Assembly: GCA_903879915.1 (NCBI GenBank)
Contig: CAIRNJ010000050.1
Span: forward strand, 1-55,866
DNA: 55,866 bases
Direction of reading: 5' to 3'
Source of the DNA: an uncultured Elusimicrobia bacterium
GTDB taxonomy: Bacteria > Elusimicrobiota > Elusimicrobia > Elusimicrobiales > UBA9959
Shown: positions 47,092-55,437 of the stretch, piece after piece
How the letters are laid out: the number at the start of each line of letters is the position of its first letter
Position numbering within the stretch: position 1 is the first letter of the stretch
The notes under the pieces: generated by a model
The model's database searches: none
What the model saw: the letters and a program-made list of their open reading frames with translations, nothing else
What the model was told of the DNA's origin: nothing
Position numbers and translations under genes: made by a program

Positions 47092-47385
47092 TTACTTATG
47101 CGCTTCGGTCTGGGTGGCGGCGGCGGCTTCCGGCGCTTTGGGCGCGGAGAAGTTCATCACGGCCAGCAGCGAGATGACCAGCGCGAAGAAGGCGAGACCT
47201 TCTATCAGGGCGGCGGCGATGATCATGTTCGTGCGCAGCGCGGGCCCGGCTTCGGGCTGGCGGGCCAGGCCTTCGAGGGCGCTGGCGCCTATCTTGCCGA
47301 TGCCGATGCCGGCGCCGATGAGCGTAAGCCCCGCGCCGATGCCGGCGCCGATGTAGCCGAGTCCGATGAATGTCAATTCGTTCAT
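47092..47385 (-). CDS. atpE: F-type ATP synthase c subunit
   Basis: 97 residues: helical hairpin with ARQPE in the polar loop and the ion-binding carboxylate in IIAAALIEGLAFFALVISLL. An unusual Ala/Pro-rich C-terminal tail of 20 residues follows the second helix. No Gln in helix 1 and no Ser-Thr after the Glu, so the sodium-binding set is not seen and proton coupling is likely. Confidence 0.96.
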   Translation of the reverse strand: MNELTFIGLGYIGAGIGAGLTLIGAGIGIGKIGASALEGLARQPEAGPALRTNMIIAAALIEGLAFFALVISLLAVMNFSAPKAPEAAAATQTEAHK

Positions 47386-47439
47386 TGTACTACCTCCGTG
47401 TAATATCGAACAGTAAACGCAAAACGTAACCGCCGCGCT

Positions 47440-48201
47440 TTAGTGCGGATGCATGGCCGCGCCGGTGAAGATCGCCGTCAGGAAAACGAAAACGTAAGCC
47501 TGCAGAAAAGCCACGAACAGCTCCAGCAGCAGCGTGAACAGCACCAGCCCCACCGAAATGGGCGCCACCGCGAACCCGACGGCCACGCTCAGCGAGCCGA
47601 AGATGAAGATGAAGCTGATAAAGGAAAGGATCACGATGTGGCCGGCTATCATGTTGGCGAACAACCGGATGCACAGCGCGAACGCCTTGGTTACCAGGCC
47701 GATCAGCTCGATGGGGAAAAGCAGCGGGTACAGCCACACCGGCACGCCCTTCGGCACCAGGTGCGCGAAATAGCCCATCAGGCCCTGCTCCTTGATGCCG
47801 GCGAAATTTATCAGCACGAACGTGGTGAGCGCCAGGCCCGTGGTGACGGCCAGGTTGCCGGTGGCGCTGGCGCCGTAGGGCACCAGGCCCAGCAGGTTCA
47901 GGATGAGGATCAGGAAGAACAGCGTGGAAAAATAGCCTATGTAGGCCGCGCCCTTGTGCCCGAGGTTCGGCACCACCACCTCGTCGCGGATGAACAGCAC
48001 GATGATCTCGATGACGGAGCGGAACGGGGCCAGCGCGGCGCTGCGGCTGCGGATGATGAGCGGGAAGACCACCAGCAGGATGAGCGAGGCTATGCCCAGC
48101 ATCAGCAGGTGCTTGGAGACCGGAAAAACGTGCGTGCCCAGGGTGAACCGCGCCCAGACATGGTCGACTATATGGTGTTCAAGAATTTCTTTTAATCCCA
48201 T
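47440..48201 (-). CDS. atpB: F-type ATP synthase a subunit
   Basis: About 253 residues from ATG 48201 (start MGLKEILEHHIVDHVW); the frame extends upstream only through a TTG codon, and GGA lies at a reasonable distance before this ATG. Five or six membrane helices, with the essential Arg in FALCIRLFANMIAGHIV and the final helix LLELFVAFLQAYVFVFLTAIF. It overlaps the end of the atpI-like gene. Confidence 0.95.
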   Translation of the reverse strand: MGLKEILEHHIVDHVWARFTLGTHVFPVSKHLLMLGIASLILLVVFPLIIRSRSAALAPFRSVIEIIVLFIRDEVVVPNLGHKGAAYIGYFSTLFFLILILNLLGLVPYGASATGNLAVTTGLALTTFVLINFAGIKEQGLMGYFAHLVPKGVPVWLYPLLFPIELIGLVTKAFALCIRLFANMIAGHIVILSFISFIFIFGSLSVAVGFAVAPISVGLVLFTLLLELFVAFLQAYVFVFLTAIFTGAAMHPH

Positions 48202-48469
48202 TTTTATCCAGCGGAACAAGCTCGAAAGCCATCTGAACCAGTATCAGGGCCGCCGCGAACGCGATGATAATTATATATTTTTCATGGCGAAGTAGACAAA
48301 CCGCCGCCGCCAGCGCGGCCAGGCGCGCGAGTATCCCGCCAACGAAGACCGAAAAGAACACCGCGTCCGGCGACCGCAGCGCCTTTTTAAGGGCCAGCCT
48401 GGAGGCCCAGCCGAGCGCCGCGCCCAGCCCGGCGCCGTAAACAACGCCGGCCGCCGCGGAACGGATCAT
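48179..48469 (-). CDS. AtpI/UncI-like membrane protein
   Basis: 96 residues with three to four hydrophobic segments, at the usual place between atpZ and atpB. AtpI-like proteins assist c-ring assembly. Sequence signatures are weak, so the call rests on topology and order. It overlaps atpB by 23 nt and atpZ by 4 nt (ATGA). Confidence 0.7.
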   Translation of the reverse strand: MIRSAAAGVVYGAGLGAALGWASRLALKKALRSPDAVFFSVFVGGILARLAALAAAVCLLRHEKYIIIIAFAAALILVQMAFELVPLDKNGIKRNS

Positions 48470-48681
48470 TTGCCGCCTTCTTTGGGGAAAAGCTCGCGCA
48501 TCACGGAATAGAACCCGCCGGCCAGGCCGGCCGCCGCGCCGCCCAGCATCAGCCAGGGGGCGGAGCCCAGTTTTTTATCCAGCCAGTAGCCGCCGGAAAA
48601 ACCCAGCAGCACCGCTCCGGCCAGCTCCAGCCCTATCTGCGCGTATTTCCAGTTATCCTCTTCCGGCGCCGGGGTTTTCAT
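48466..48681 (-). CDS. atpZ: AtpZ/AtpI-family small membrane protein
   Basis: 71 residues with two membrane helices: YAQIGLELAGAVLLGFSGGYWLDKKLGSAPWLMLGGAAAGLAGGFYSVMR. The Gly-rich helices joined by a WLDKKLG loop are characteristic. First gene of the F-type operon. The promoter should lie in 48682-48770, shared with the divergent GGDEF gene. Confidence 0.85.
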   Translation of the reverse strand: MKTPAPEEDNWKYAQIGLELAGAVLLGFSGGYWLDKKLGSAPWLMLGGAAAGLAGGFYSVMRELFPKEGGK

Positions 48682-48770
48682 AGAGTTATTTTACCTTTTT
48701 TTACTTCCGCCGCCGGCGCGGCCGCGAGCCCGGCCTTTTGGCGGCGCGAATATAATGTTAAAATCAAACT

Positions 48771-50492
48771 ATGCCCGGGCTGGAAAAAATAAAGATACTT
48801 CTGGTGGAGACCGACGGCGCCGCCGCGGCCGACCTTGACGTTTTCCTGTCCGGGCGCGGCTACATCGTACGGACCGCAGCCGACCTCCAACAGGCCCTGG
48901 CCGAAACGCGGGACTGGAAACCGGACCTGCTCATCCTTAACGTTCTTTTGCAGGGCTTCAACCCGCTGGAGCTGATAGCGGACATAAAGAAGAACCCCTT
49001 CACCGAGAACCAGAAGATCATAGTGGTCTCCCGGACGGCCAGGACCGGGCTGGTGGCCGGGGCGTCCCCCAAAGTGGACGGCTACCTTACGAAGCCCGTG
49101 GATTTCGAGCTGCTCAAAGCGCAGCTACAGGGCTCCGCCGGCAAACCGTCCCCCGAAAAGCCGCTCACCGTGATGGTGGCCGACGACGACGCCGAATTCT
49201 CCGACCTCCTCACGATGTTCCTGGAGGCCAACAACTACCGGGCCATCGCCGTCAACGATCCCGCGAAGATAATGGCCGGCCTGCGCGCGGAAAAGCCCGA
49301 CGTGCTGCTGCTGGACCTGATGATGCCGCTGCGGGACGGGTTCACCGTGCTGGAAGAAATACGCGGCTCGGCCGACACCGCCAACCTGCCCGTGATAGTG
49401 CTCAGCGCCCTGCGCCTGGAGAATTACCAGGAGCGCGGCGTGCTCACCGGCCTGCCCGAGATAGTGGCCAAAGATATCCCCCGCGACCTCCTGCTGAAGC
49501 TTATCGACGAGCAGACCGCAACCTATGCCGCGCCCGCGCCCGGCGGGGAGCCGCCGGCGGCGGCGCGCCCCCGAGTGCTGCTGGCCGACGACCAGACCGA
49601 CCTGCTGCTGCTGATGAAGGAAATGATCCAGAACTCCGGCTTCGACGTGGTGACCGCCAGCGACGGCGTGGAGGCCATGAGCGTGGTCTTCGAGACCCAC
49701 CCCGACATCATAGTGCTGGACTACAAGATGCCCAGGAAGGACGGGCTGGAAGTGGCGCAGGACCTGAAGAACAATCCCCTCTTCGCCCATATCCCCATAA
49801 TCATCTGCACGGCCTACAGCGAAAAGCCCATCAAGCTTAAAGGCCTGAGCATGGGCATAGACGATTACCTGATAAAGCCGGTGGACACCGACGAGCTGGT
49901 GGCGCGCATCCGCATGATACTGAAGCGCAACAAGCAGGTGCTGGACACCAACCCGCTGTCGAAACTGCCCGGCAACCCCTCCATCCAGGCCCGCGTGGAG
50001 CGCGAGATCCAGAAGGGCGGCAAGTTCTCGGTGCTGTACCTGGACCTTAACAATTTCAAGGCCTACAACGACACCTACGGCTTCGAGGCCGGCGACCGCG
50101 TGATCAAGGCCACCGCCAACCTCCTGGTGAAGCTCACCATCCAGAACGAGAACTCGCAGGATTTCATCGGCCACATCGGCGGGGACGACTTCATTGTGAT
50201 AACGGAATTCAAGAAAAGCGAGGACCTGGCCCGCAACATCCTAAACGCCTTCGACGAGATCTCCCCCTCTTTCTACAGCAGGACCGACCGTGAGCGCGGC
50301 CACATAATCTCCACCGACCGGCAGGGGAACATAAAGAAATTCCCGTTCCTTTCCATCTCCATCGGCATAGTGAACAACGTCTCGCGCCCGCTGACGTCCT
50401 TCGCCCAGGTGAGCAATATAGGAACGGAATTAAAGAAAGCCGCCAAAGCCCCTGAAAAAAGCCACTACGTAATGGACCGCCGCCACGACTGA
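48771..50492 (+). CDS. Triple-receiver GGDEF-domain protein
   Basis: 573 residues. Receiver 1 (5-120) has Asn57 at the phosphoacceptor position (LLILNVLLQG), so it is probably inactive. Receiver 2 (132-247) has D182 and receiver 3 (267-387) has D317, both with intact sites. The GGDEF domain (about 405-573) carries G470-G-D-D-F474 in place of GGDEF; the fourth position Asp is uncommon, so diguanylate cyclase activity is uncertain. No membrane segment. The last 58 codons are duplicated 5.3 kb downstream. It is convergent with the histidine kinase of the accessory operon. Confidence 0.93.
   Translation: MPGLEKIKILLVETDGAAAADLDVFLSGRGYIVRTAADLQQALAETRDWKPDLLILNVLLQGFNPLELIADIKKNPFTENQKIIVVSRTARTGLVAGASPKVDGYLTKPVDFELLKAQLQGSAGKPSPEKPLTVMVADDDAEFSDLLTMFLEANNYRAIAVNDPAKIMAGLRAEKPDVLLLDLMMPLRDGFTVLEEIRGSADTANLPVIVLSALRLENYQERGVLTGLPEIVAKDIPRDLLLKLIDEQTATYAAPAPGGEPPAAARPRVLLADDQTDLLLLMKEMIQNSGFDVVTASDGVEAMSVVFETHPDIIVLDYKMPRKDGLEVAQDLKNNPLFAHIPIIICTAYSEKPIKLKGLSMGIDDYLIKPVDTDELVARIRMILKRNKQVLDTNPLSKLPGNPSIQARVEREIQKGGKFSVLYLDLNNFKAYNDTYGFEAGDRVIKATANLLVKLTIQNENSQDFIGHIGGDDFIVITEFKKSEDLARNILNAFDEISPSFYSRTDRERGHIISTDRQGNIKKFPFLSISIGIVNNVSRPLTSFAQVSNIGTELKKAAKAPEKSHYVMDRRHD
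50314..50492 (+). repeat. 179-nt direct repeat, copy A (3' end of the GGDEF gene)
   Basis: Identical in length and frame to 55649-55827, with about 12 differences: one in the first 110 nt and the rest near the end. Copy A uses more AT-ending codons in the divergent part (around 50417-50434) than copy B. It ends exactly at the stop codon. Confidence 0.9.
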
Positions 50493-50559
50493 GGCGCGGG
50501 AACACCCCTAATAAGAGTTCACCGGCAGCATTAGAAGTAACTGAGGGAATATATACGGC

Positions 50560-52242
50560 TTATGCCCAGGGTGGCTCTTTGCCGGTCACTTTCAGCCAGG
50601 TGAGCTGGGCGAATTTTTCGGGGCCGTGGCCGGTGGCCATGGTCAGGTCGGTAAAACCTTTTTCGTGCAGGTCTTTGGCGATGTCTTCACCTTTAACCTC
50701 GTTGCCAAGTTCGGAATCGATATAGACCGGGATGTCTTTGGCTAAAGCGTCCACGCCGGCCGCGAGATCTTCCGGAGTTTTATAGGCTTTCAGCTCCACG
50801 CCGGCGGCCTTGGCGGCCATCTTCCAGTTCATGTGCACCAGCATATCGTCGTCCAGCAGGACGGCCACGCGGCCAATGGACCGGGAGACTGCGCGCGGCA
50901 ATTCTATAAGAACAGCAGTGCCCTTGCCCGGTTCTGAAGTTATCCTGAAATTTCCGCCCCACCCCTCTACTGTGGTGCGGGCGTGGTAAAGGCCGAGGCC
51001 GTTGCCGCCGGCTTTGCCGTGAGTCTCGCCTTTTTTGCCAAGCTTCGCTAATATCGCAGGCGGTATGCCTTTGCCGTTGTCTTTCACCTCTATCAGGACC
51101 TTACCGTCCGGCGCCGATAAGCCCACCGTGACCGTGCCGGGGCCGTCAAAAGCCTCTACCGAGTTGTTCACCAGGTTGGAGATAAGCCGCTGCAGTTCTT
51201 TCGGCTCCACCAGGGCTTTTATTTCACCCAGCTCTCCGTTAAATTCTATGCTCACGCCCGCCTTGTCTTTATGCTGCAGGCGTTTCTCGGCCAGCACCTG
51301 TTCTATGAGCCCGCCCAGCGCGAAGATCTCCGGTTTAGAGCCGGCAGACGCGGCCGAAGGCGCCCGGTAGCGCTGCAGCAGGTCGTCGGCTATGCCCTGC
51401 ATGCGGGCAACCGCGCCCTCTACCAGCGCGCGCTGCTCGGCCGGCAGCTCCAGACCCTTGGCCGCAGCCCCCAGCGCCGCCAGCGGCGACCGGATATCGT
51501 GCGCCACCTGCGCTGCCAGGTCGGAGGTGGCCTTTGAAACCGCCAGCTCGCTCTCCAGCCGCGAAGCTTTCTGCAGCACCTCGGCCAGCCGGCCTATCAG
51601 CACGGCGAAAGGCGCGGCCCGCAGGCTTTGCGGCAGCGACCGTATGCTGCGCTGGATGGAGTCCTGTATCTTGAAATGCTCGCCGGCGGCCACCAGCGCA
51701 TTGGTTTCGTCCACGCAGCGCTCTATGCTGAAAATAGTCTTGATAGCGCCCACATTGGACAAAGCCAGCAGGCCCATGAAAAAGATCACTACCGTTATGA
51801 ACAGCGCGTAGTTCTGCCCGAACACGGCCGCGTTCACGTCCACCAGGTCTATCACATATTCCAGCCGCCCCAACTCGGCGCCATTAGAAATGAACGGCAC
51901 GTTCCGGGTAAGCTGCGCCCGCGGCCGGTCGTAAAGATTGCCGACGATGGCCTCTTTAAAGATCCACTTGCTGCCCTCGAATTCCACCGGGTGGAAGGTG
52001 ATGCGCTTTATATTGTCGTTCTTAACGCGCCACATTATGCGCTGCGTCTCGAAAACGTCGCCTTCGAGAAAGGCCTTCTCGAAATAAGCCGCGTTCTGCC
52101 GCATGGCGGTAAGCAGTTTATCGTCCGCCACCCGCGTGGCAGAGAACACGGAGAAAATCTGCCAGAAAGCCACGAACACCGCCACCGCCGCGGCGTAGTA
52201 TTTCCAGTTATAAGAAAGCGCCCTGCTTAAAAGTTTTACCAT
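50560..52242 (-). CDS. Membrane sensor histidine kinase with C-terminal receiver-like domain
   Basis: 560 residues. Membrane helix 1 (about 14-34), periplasmic domain (about 35-144), membrane helix 2 (about 145-165), a HAMP-like linker, HisKA with H248 (AAQVAHDIRSPLAAL), and HATPase (about 335-450; N356, N359-N360, DNGKGI, GGNGLGLYHA, EPGKGTAVLIELP). The last 105 residues (455-560) form a receiver-like fold: VAVLLDDDMLVH, Asp509 in IPVYIDSELG, and a KEPPWA ending. No response regulator is adjacent. It is the last gene of the accessory operon, its start overlapping the binding-protein gene by 7 nt. Its GC content is between that of the operon and the core genome. Confidence 0.9.
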   Translation of the reverse strand: MVKLLSRALSYNWKYYAAAVAVFVAFWQIFSVFSATRVADDKLLTAMRQNAAYFEKAFLEGDVFETQRIMWRVKNDNIKRITFHPVEFEGSKWIFKEAIVGNLYDRPRAQLTRNVPFISNGAELGRLEYVIDLVDVNAAVFGQNYALFITVVIFFMGLLALSNVGAIKTIFSIERCVDETNALVAAGEHFKIQDSIQRSIRSLPQSLRAAPFAVLIGRLAEVLQKASRLESELAVSKATSDLAAQVAHDIRSPLAALGAAAKGLELPAEQRALVEGAVARMQGIADDLLQRYRAPSAASAGSKPEIFALGGLIEQVLAEKRLQHKDKAGVSIEFNGELGEIKALVEPKELQRLISNLVNNSVEAFDGPGTVTVGLSAPDGKVLIEVKDNGKGIPPAILAKLGKKGETHGKAGGNGLGLYHARTTVEGWGGNFRITSEPGKGTAVLIELPRAVSRSIGRVAVLLDDDMLVHMNWKMAAKAAGVELKAYKTPEDLAAGVDALAKDIPVYIDSELGNEVKGEDIAKDLHEKGFTDLTMATGHGPEKFAQLTWLKVTGKEPPWA

Positions 52243-53630
52243 CTAAAATCCGCCACCTCAGGGTATTCCAAAAAATCCCGCCCTATATCAATATTTTTAA
52301 TTTTCCTCGGATAATAAAAAACACGTTGATCCTGATACAGCGGGAGCACCAATGATCTATTCGCTATTTCATCCGCCAAAGCGGAGGCCAGTTTGGTTTG
52401 AAGAACTGCGTCGCTTTCATGCCGCATCTTTTCGTACTTTATAGTCAACGCCGGCATATCAAAATCAAAAAAACCATCTTTCGGGAGAACCCCGTCAAGA
52501 AACGCGCTGTACTCCGGGCGAGTCGCATCCAGCCCCATTATCGTTAAATTGTACGGATGCGGACGCTCCAAGGCGGTTTGCAGAAATTCGCTAGGTGCCA
52601 TAACCTTTACTTTTATGCCGACCCCGTATCTTTTTTTAAATTCCTTAAAATATTCCTGAAAAGTCTCTGCTGTATACGATCGCCACGCGACAAATATCAG
52701 ATCCGGAAACCCACTCAATTTTTCTCCGGTGCAGGTTTGAGGCGGTGCCCCTGCCTTGGCCCCAGTTACACCTACAGGAAAAACTGTTTGCACCTGCACA
52801 AAAGACTTCTTGTGTGGATAAAATACTTCACGCAATTTTTTTATATCGACACAGTTATAGACCAATTTACGCAACTTTTCATCGCGCACATTTAATATTA
52901 ACACTGCAACTTTAAGCACCATGTTGACGAAGGAGTATGACCGCTCAGGGACCCACTCCGGGCTATCCGTCTCAGGTATTCTGTTAACGTCCGATATATC
53001 ATGATCTTTCAGTTTCGGATCAGAAAGTCCGTTATATAGATGGCAGATTATAAAGTTGTATCCGTTCCGCACCTGATGCTTTCTTGTCAGTGATATTTCC
53101 TCATTAGTAAGCCTCGTCAGCCGGAACTCTCCCAGGCCAGCCTCATTCCCCCCCGGCAACTTCACCGTAGGGGCATTATCATACAGAGAGAGAAAAGCCA
53201 GGTATTTGGTCTGCTTGTCTGAGAACTTAACTTTTACGCAAGCGGATGTTTCTGTAACAGTGAAAGCCGCGCCGAACATCCGGGTCTTGGATCCAATAAA
53301 TTCACGCAGATACGCTACTGAAAACGGGTGATCGCTGTCAAAGTAGCGCGATGTGTCCGGACAGAAAGTATACTCGGTGGAATCAATGCTGCGGCTCCAG
53401 TCGGTAAGTATCTTAGAGCGGAAGTTCTGCCCATCGTCCTGGCGCAAAAGTGGTTCATGGGTTTGTTTTAGTATATACAACGGAATGTTAAGACTCGCCA
53501 ATTCCGTGGAAATCCTGGACGGCAGCATAGTAAACAGCACCTGCCACGTGTCCGCCCTTGCCGCTCTGGCGGATAAAGCAGAGAATGGCAGCAGCGCACA
53601 GACAGCGATTATTCTAAAAAATGTACGCAT
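52236..53630 (-). CDS. Periplasmic family-5-like (oligopeptide-type) solute-binding protein
   Basis: 464 residues. A signal peptide (about 1-26, ending SARAARA-DT) is followed by a binding-protein fold. The HEPLLRQDDGQNFRSKILTDWSRS segment is characteristic of SBP family 5 (OppA/DppA-like: EPL, then a WS segment), as is FLAYLS-like KYLAFLSLYDNAPTV and a C-terminal VLPLYQDQRVFYYPRKI. Such proteins bind peptides or other small solutes; no permease or ATPase genes are linked. In this operon it may deliver a ligand to the kinase rather than import it. The gene is much less GC-rich than surrounding chromosomal genes. It overlaps genes on both sides. Confidence 0.8.
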   Translation of the reverse strand: MRTFFRIIAVCALLPFSALSARAARADTWQVLFTMLPSRISTELASLNIPLYILKQTHEPLLRQDDGQNFRSKILTDWSRSIDSTEYTFCPDTSRYFDSDHPFSVAYLREFIGSKTRMFGAAFTVTETSACVKVKFSDKQTKYLAFLSLYDNAPTVKLPGGNEAGLGEFRLTRLTNEEISLTRKHQVRNGYNFIICHLYNGLSDPKLKDHDISDVNRIPETDSPEWVPERSYSFVNMVLKVAVLILNVRDEKLRKLVYNCVDIKKLREVFYPHKKSFVQVQTVFPVGVTGAKAGAPPQTCTGEKLSGFPDLIFVAWRSYTAETFQEYFKEFKKRYGVGIKVKVMAPSEFLQTALERPHPYNLTIMGLDATRPEYSAFLDGVLPKDGFFDFDMPALTIKYEKMRHESDAVLQTKLASALADEIANRSLVLPLYQDQRVFYYPRKIKNIDIGRDFLEYPEVADFRW

Positions 53631-54310
53631 TCAGGTAAAAAGCCCAGCTTGACGAAGAAACGACGCGAACGCATATTAAAAGAATCGGCTGTGGCCATTA
53701 TTCGCCCCTTGGCGTGTTCCTTCAGCCAATCTGTAAGCGCTGCATGTGCCTGCGCCCGCTGCGGCGGAAGCAGTTTGTCGGAAATCCACACCCAAGCTAC
53801 AAGAAGGGCCGGCCTTCCCGCCGTATCTTTCCAATCAATCGTGTTTACTACGCCTTGTATTAAACCGCGCTCTGTCAAAACGGCTGAGCCGCGCAGTGTG
53901 ATAGCTTTCCGCAAAAACCACACGTCTTCTTTGCGGTTCTTTTTTAAGTCCAACAATTCTTTGCATGGAGCATAAAAATATTTTTCCACTGACATTTTGT
54001 ACAGCCGCCGCAACTCTTTTAAAGAGGCCGGCTTACGCCAGCGCATACCTTTACCCGTCTGCGCGTGATTCTTCAATAACTGCACTTTTGATGCGTAATA
54101 TGCCACACGCAGCTTAAGTTTACCTTCGGTTTTCCTGCAGAGCTTATCTATTACCTTGTTGCCACCGGGAGGGAAGATGAAAGATACCCGCTGACAGGCA
54201 TTCCTATTCAGAAGGGATTTGGCGAGCGATACTGTGATTTTTTCAGGCCTGTCTACTCTGTATATCGCGGCTGTTTCCGTTCTTTTTATCAGGATGCATC
54301 TTTTTTTCAT
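53609..54310 (-). CDS. GNAT-like N-acetyltransferase
   Basis: 233 residues from ATG 54310; an in-frame TTG lies 9 nt upstream. The C-terminal part fits a GNAT fold: VLTERGLIQGVVNTIDW, RPALLVAWVWISDKLLPPQRAQAHAALTDWL in the acetyl-CoA region, and SFNMRSRRFFVKLGFLPE as the ending N-x-R-A-x-x-x-Y-x-x-x-GF motif. The N-terminal 70 residues are less patterned. It may acetylate a peptide or amine made in the same operon; that is inference. The start lies inside the radical SAM gene (overlap about 68 nt) and the end overlaps the binding-protein gene by 22 nt. Confidence 0.75.
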   Translation of the reverse strand: MKKRCILIKRTETAAIYRVDRPEKITVSLAKSLLNRNACQRVSFIFPPGGNKVIDKLCRKTEGKLKLRVAYYASKVQLLKNHAQTGKGMRWRKPASLKELRRLYKMSVEKYFYAPCKELLDLKKNRKEDVWFLRKAITLRGSAVLTERGLIQGVVNTIDWKDTAGRPALLVAWVWISDKLLPPQRAQAHAALTDWLKEHAKGRIMATADSFNMRSRRFFVKLGFLPECVHFLE

Positions 54311-55172
54311 ATCTTTCAATCAAGGATTCACACAGCGAACATTCCGCCGACTGCGCGGGAGTGTAGTCCGGTTTCGGGATATTCAACATCTTCGGCCAGC
54401 GCCTGAAAGGCACAGATGCCGCCAGTTTGTAAAAGTCGCTAGCCATCAGCCTTTCCGGGGTGGGATAGCAGAGCTTGGCCGCCGAGCCGTTGAACATAAG
54501 GGAAGAGCAGCAGGTCGTGAAACCTTTCCCAGCCACATACATCAGGCGCCCTTTACTCGGGCACCGTTTAGATAATACACGTTTGTCAAAAGAGAGATAA
54601 TCATATCCCAGGGCATTCTTTTTAGCACGCCCCATAGGAAGGATAGATTGCACCCCGATCTTGAAATCTCCCAGCTTGCGAAGCACCTGCACTAAATGCA
54701 GGTCCGCGGGATCTTGAACTGCGAAAAGAACGTCGAAGTCTATATCGCGCTTCAGACAAGCCTGGTAGAGGTTTTTCACTGCCCCAGTGTTCACGAACTC
54801 CCCGTGGAACTTATCATACGACATATGCACTTTGGTCAATTTATCAAAAGAATCCAACACTTCCAACGCAGCGGCCTCCGTTACGGCGAAATTGCCGTTC
54901 GTGGTAAGGATTACCTTAGTCCGGGCAAGCCTTTCTACCGAGGCCAACATTAAATTTATCTCTTTTATGTAAAGTGTGGGTTCACCGCCAACGAACGCCA
55001 GTTCAGAGAGGCGGAACTTGTTTATCGTTTGCGTTATAGCGCGAATCTCCCCGGCCGTCAGTTTGTAACCGGGGTCCATGTGTGCAGTACAACAATGCTT
55101 ACACTTTATGTTACAGGCAAATCCTACGAGAACCCCCAGATGGGAAGGCATCAGGGAGACGGCGGGGATCAT
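54243..55172 (-). CDS. Radical SAM protein with C-terminal cysteine cluster (SPASM/twitch-like)
   Basis: 309 residues. The SAM iron-sulfur motif is C20-x3-C24-x2-C27 (GFACNIKCKHCC, with a further C28), then VGGEP (61-65), LTTNGN, and VHMSYDKFH. The C-terminus contains C204, C221, C222, C235 and a C278-x2-C281 pair, enough for one or two auxiliary clusters of the SPASM/twitch kind common in peptide-modifying enzymes. The start ATG 55172 shares one base with the stop of the small exported protein gene, so they are translationally coupled. The obvious hypothesis is that it modifies that peptide. Confidence 0.88.
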   Translation of the reverse strand: MIPAVSLMPSHLGVLVGFACNIKCKHCCTAHMDPGYKLTAGEIRAITQTINKFRLSELAFVGGEPTLYIKEINLMLASVERLARTKVILTTNGNFAVTEAAALEVLDSFDKLTKVHMSYDKFHGEFVNTGAVKNLYQACLKRDIDFDVLFAVQDPADLHLVQVLRKLGDFKIGVQSILPMGRAKKNALGYDYLSFDKRVLSKRCPSKGRLMYVAGKGFTTCCSSLMFNGSAAKLCYPTPERLMASDFYKLAASVPFRRWPKMLNIPKPDYTPAQSAECSLCESLIERYEKKMHPDKKNGNSRDIQSRQA

Positions 55173-55375
55173 TATAAACGCTTGGCGGGATCCGTGTCAG
55201 TATCTATCTTTACGCCTTCGCAAACCATTATGGAACCTTCTGCCGCACTTATGGTGCTTGCGAATTTAGCCTTTTCAGGCGCTGACAGTTTGGAAACATA
55301 CTGTTCAACCTGGGCTGTTGAGAACAGTCCGGCAGTAACAAAAAAAGCGATTATCATCTTATCTTTGGTTTTCAT
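55172..55375 (-). CDS. 67-residue exported small protein, possible peptide precursor
   Basis: From ATG 55375, chosen because GGAGGGGAG lies at ideal spacing; the frame is open further upstream but without support. A basic start (MKTKDK) and a hydrophobic stretch (about 7-19) form a signal peptide ending near STAQ. The mature part (about 45 residues) begins VEQYVSKLSAPEKAKFAST, contains one cysteine (C52 in IMVCEG), then an acidic, Lys/Arg-ended tail (KIDTDTDPAKRL). No known RiPP leader motif was recognised. It is first in the operon, followed directly by radical SAM, GNAT, binding protein and kinase genes. Alternatives are a small lipoprotein-like or structural peptide. Confidence 0.75.
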   Translation of the reverse strand: MKTKDKMIIAFFVTAGLFSTAQVEQYVSKLSAPEKAKFASTISAAEGSIMVCEGVKIDTDTDPAKRL

Positions 55376-55437
55376 TTTTATTCTCCCCTCCACTCCTATA
55401 TTTTGCAATTTTTGAGTCTTTTGCGCAATTTGCCGAC
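55376..55437 (-). promoter_or_regulatory. Operon leader/promoter region with direct GCAATTT repeats
   Basis: AT-rich leader before the small-peptide gene. GCAATTT occurs at 55405-55411 and 55425-55431, exactly 20 nt apart (about two helical turns), a layout typical of a dimeric activator site. A strong ribosome-binding site (GGAGGGGAG) lies just before ATG 55375. No promoter hexamers can be assigned with confidence. Confidence 0.4.
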
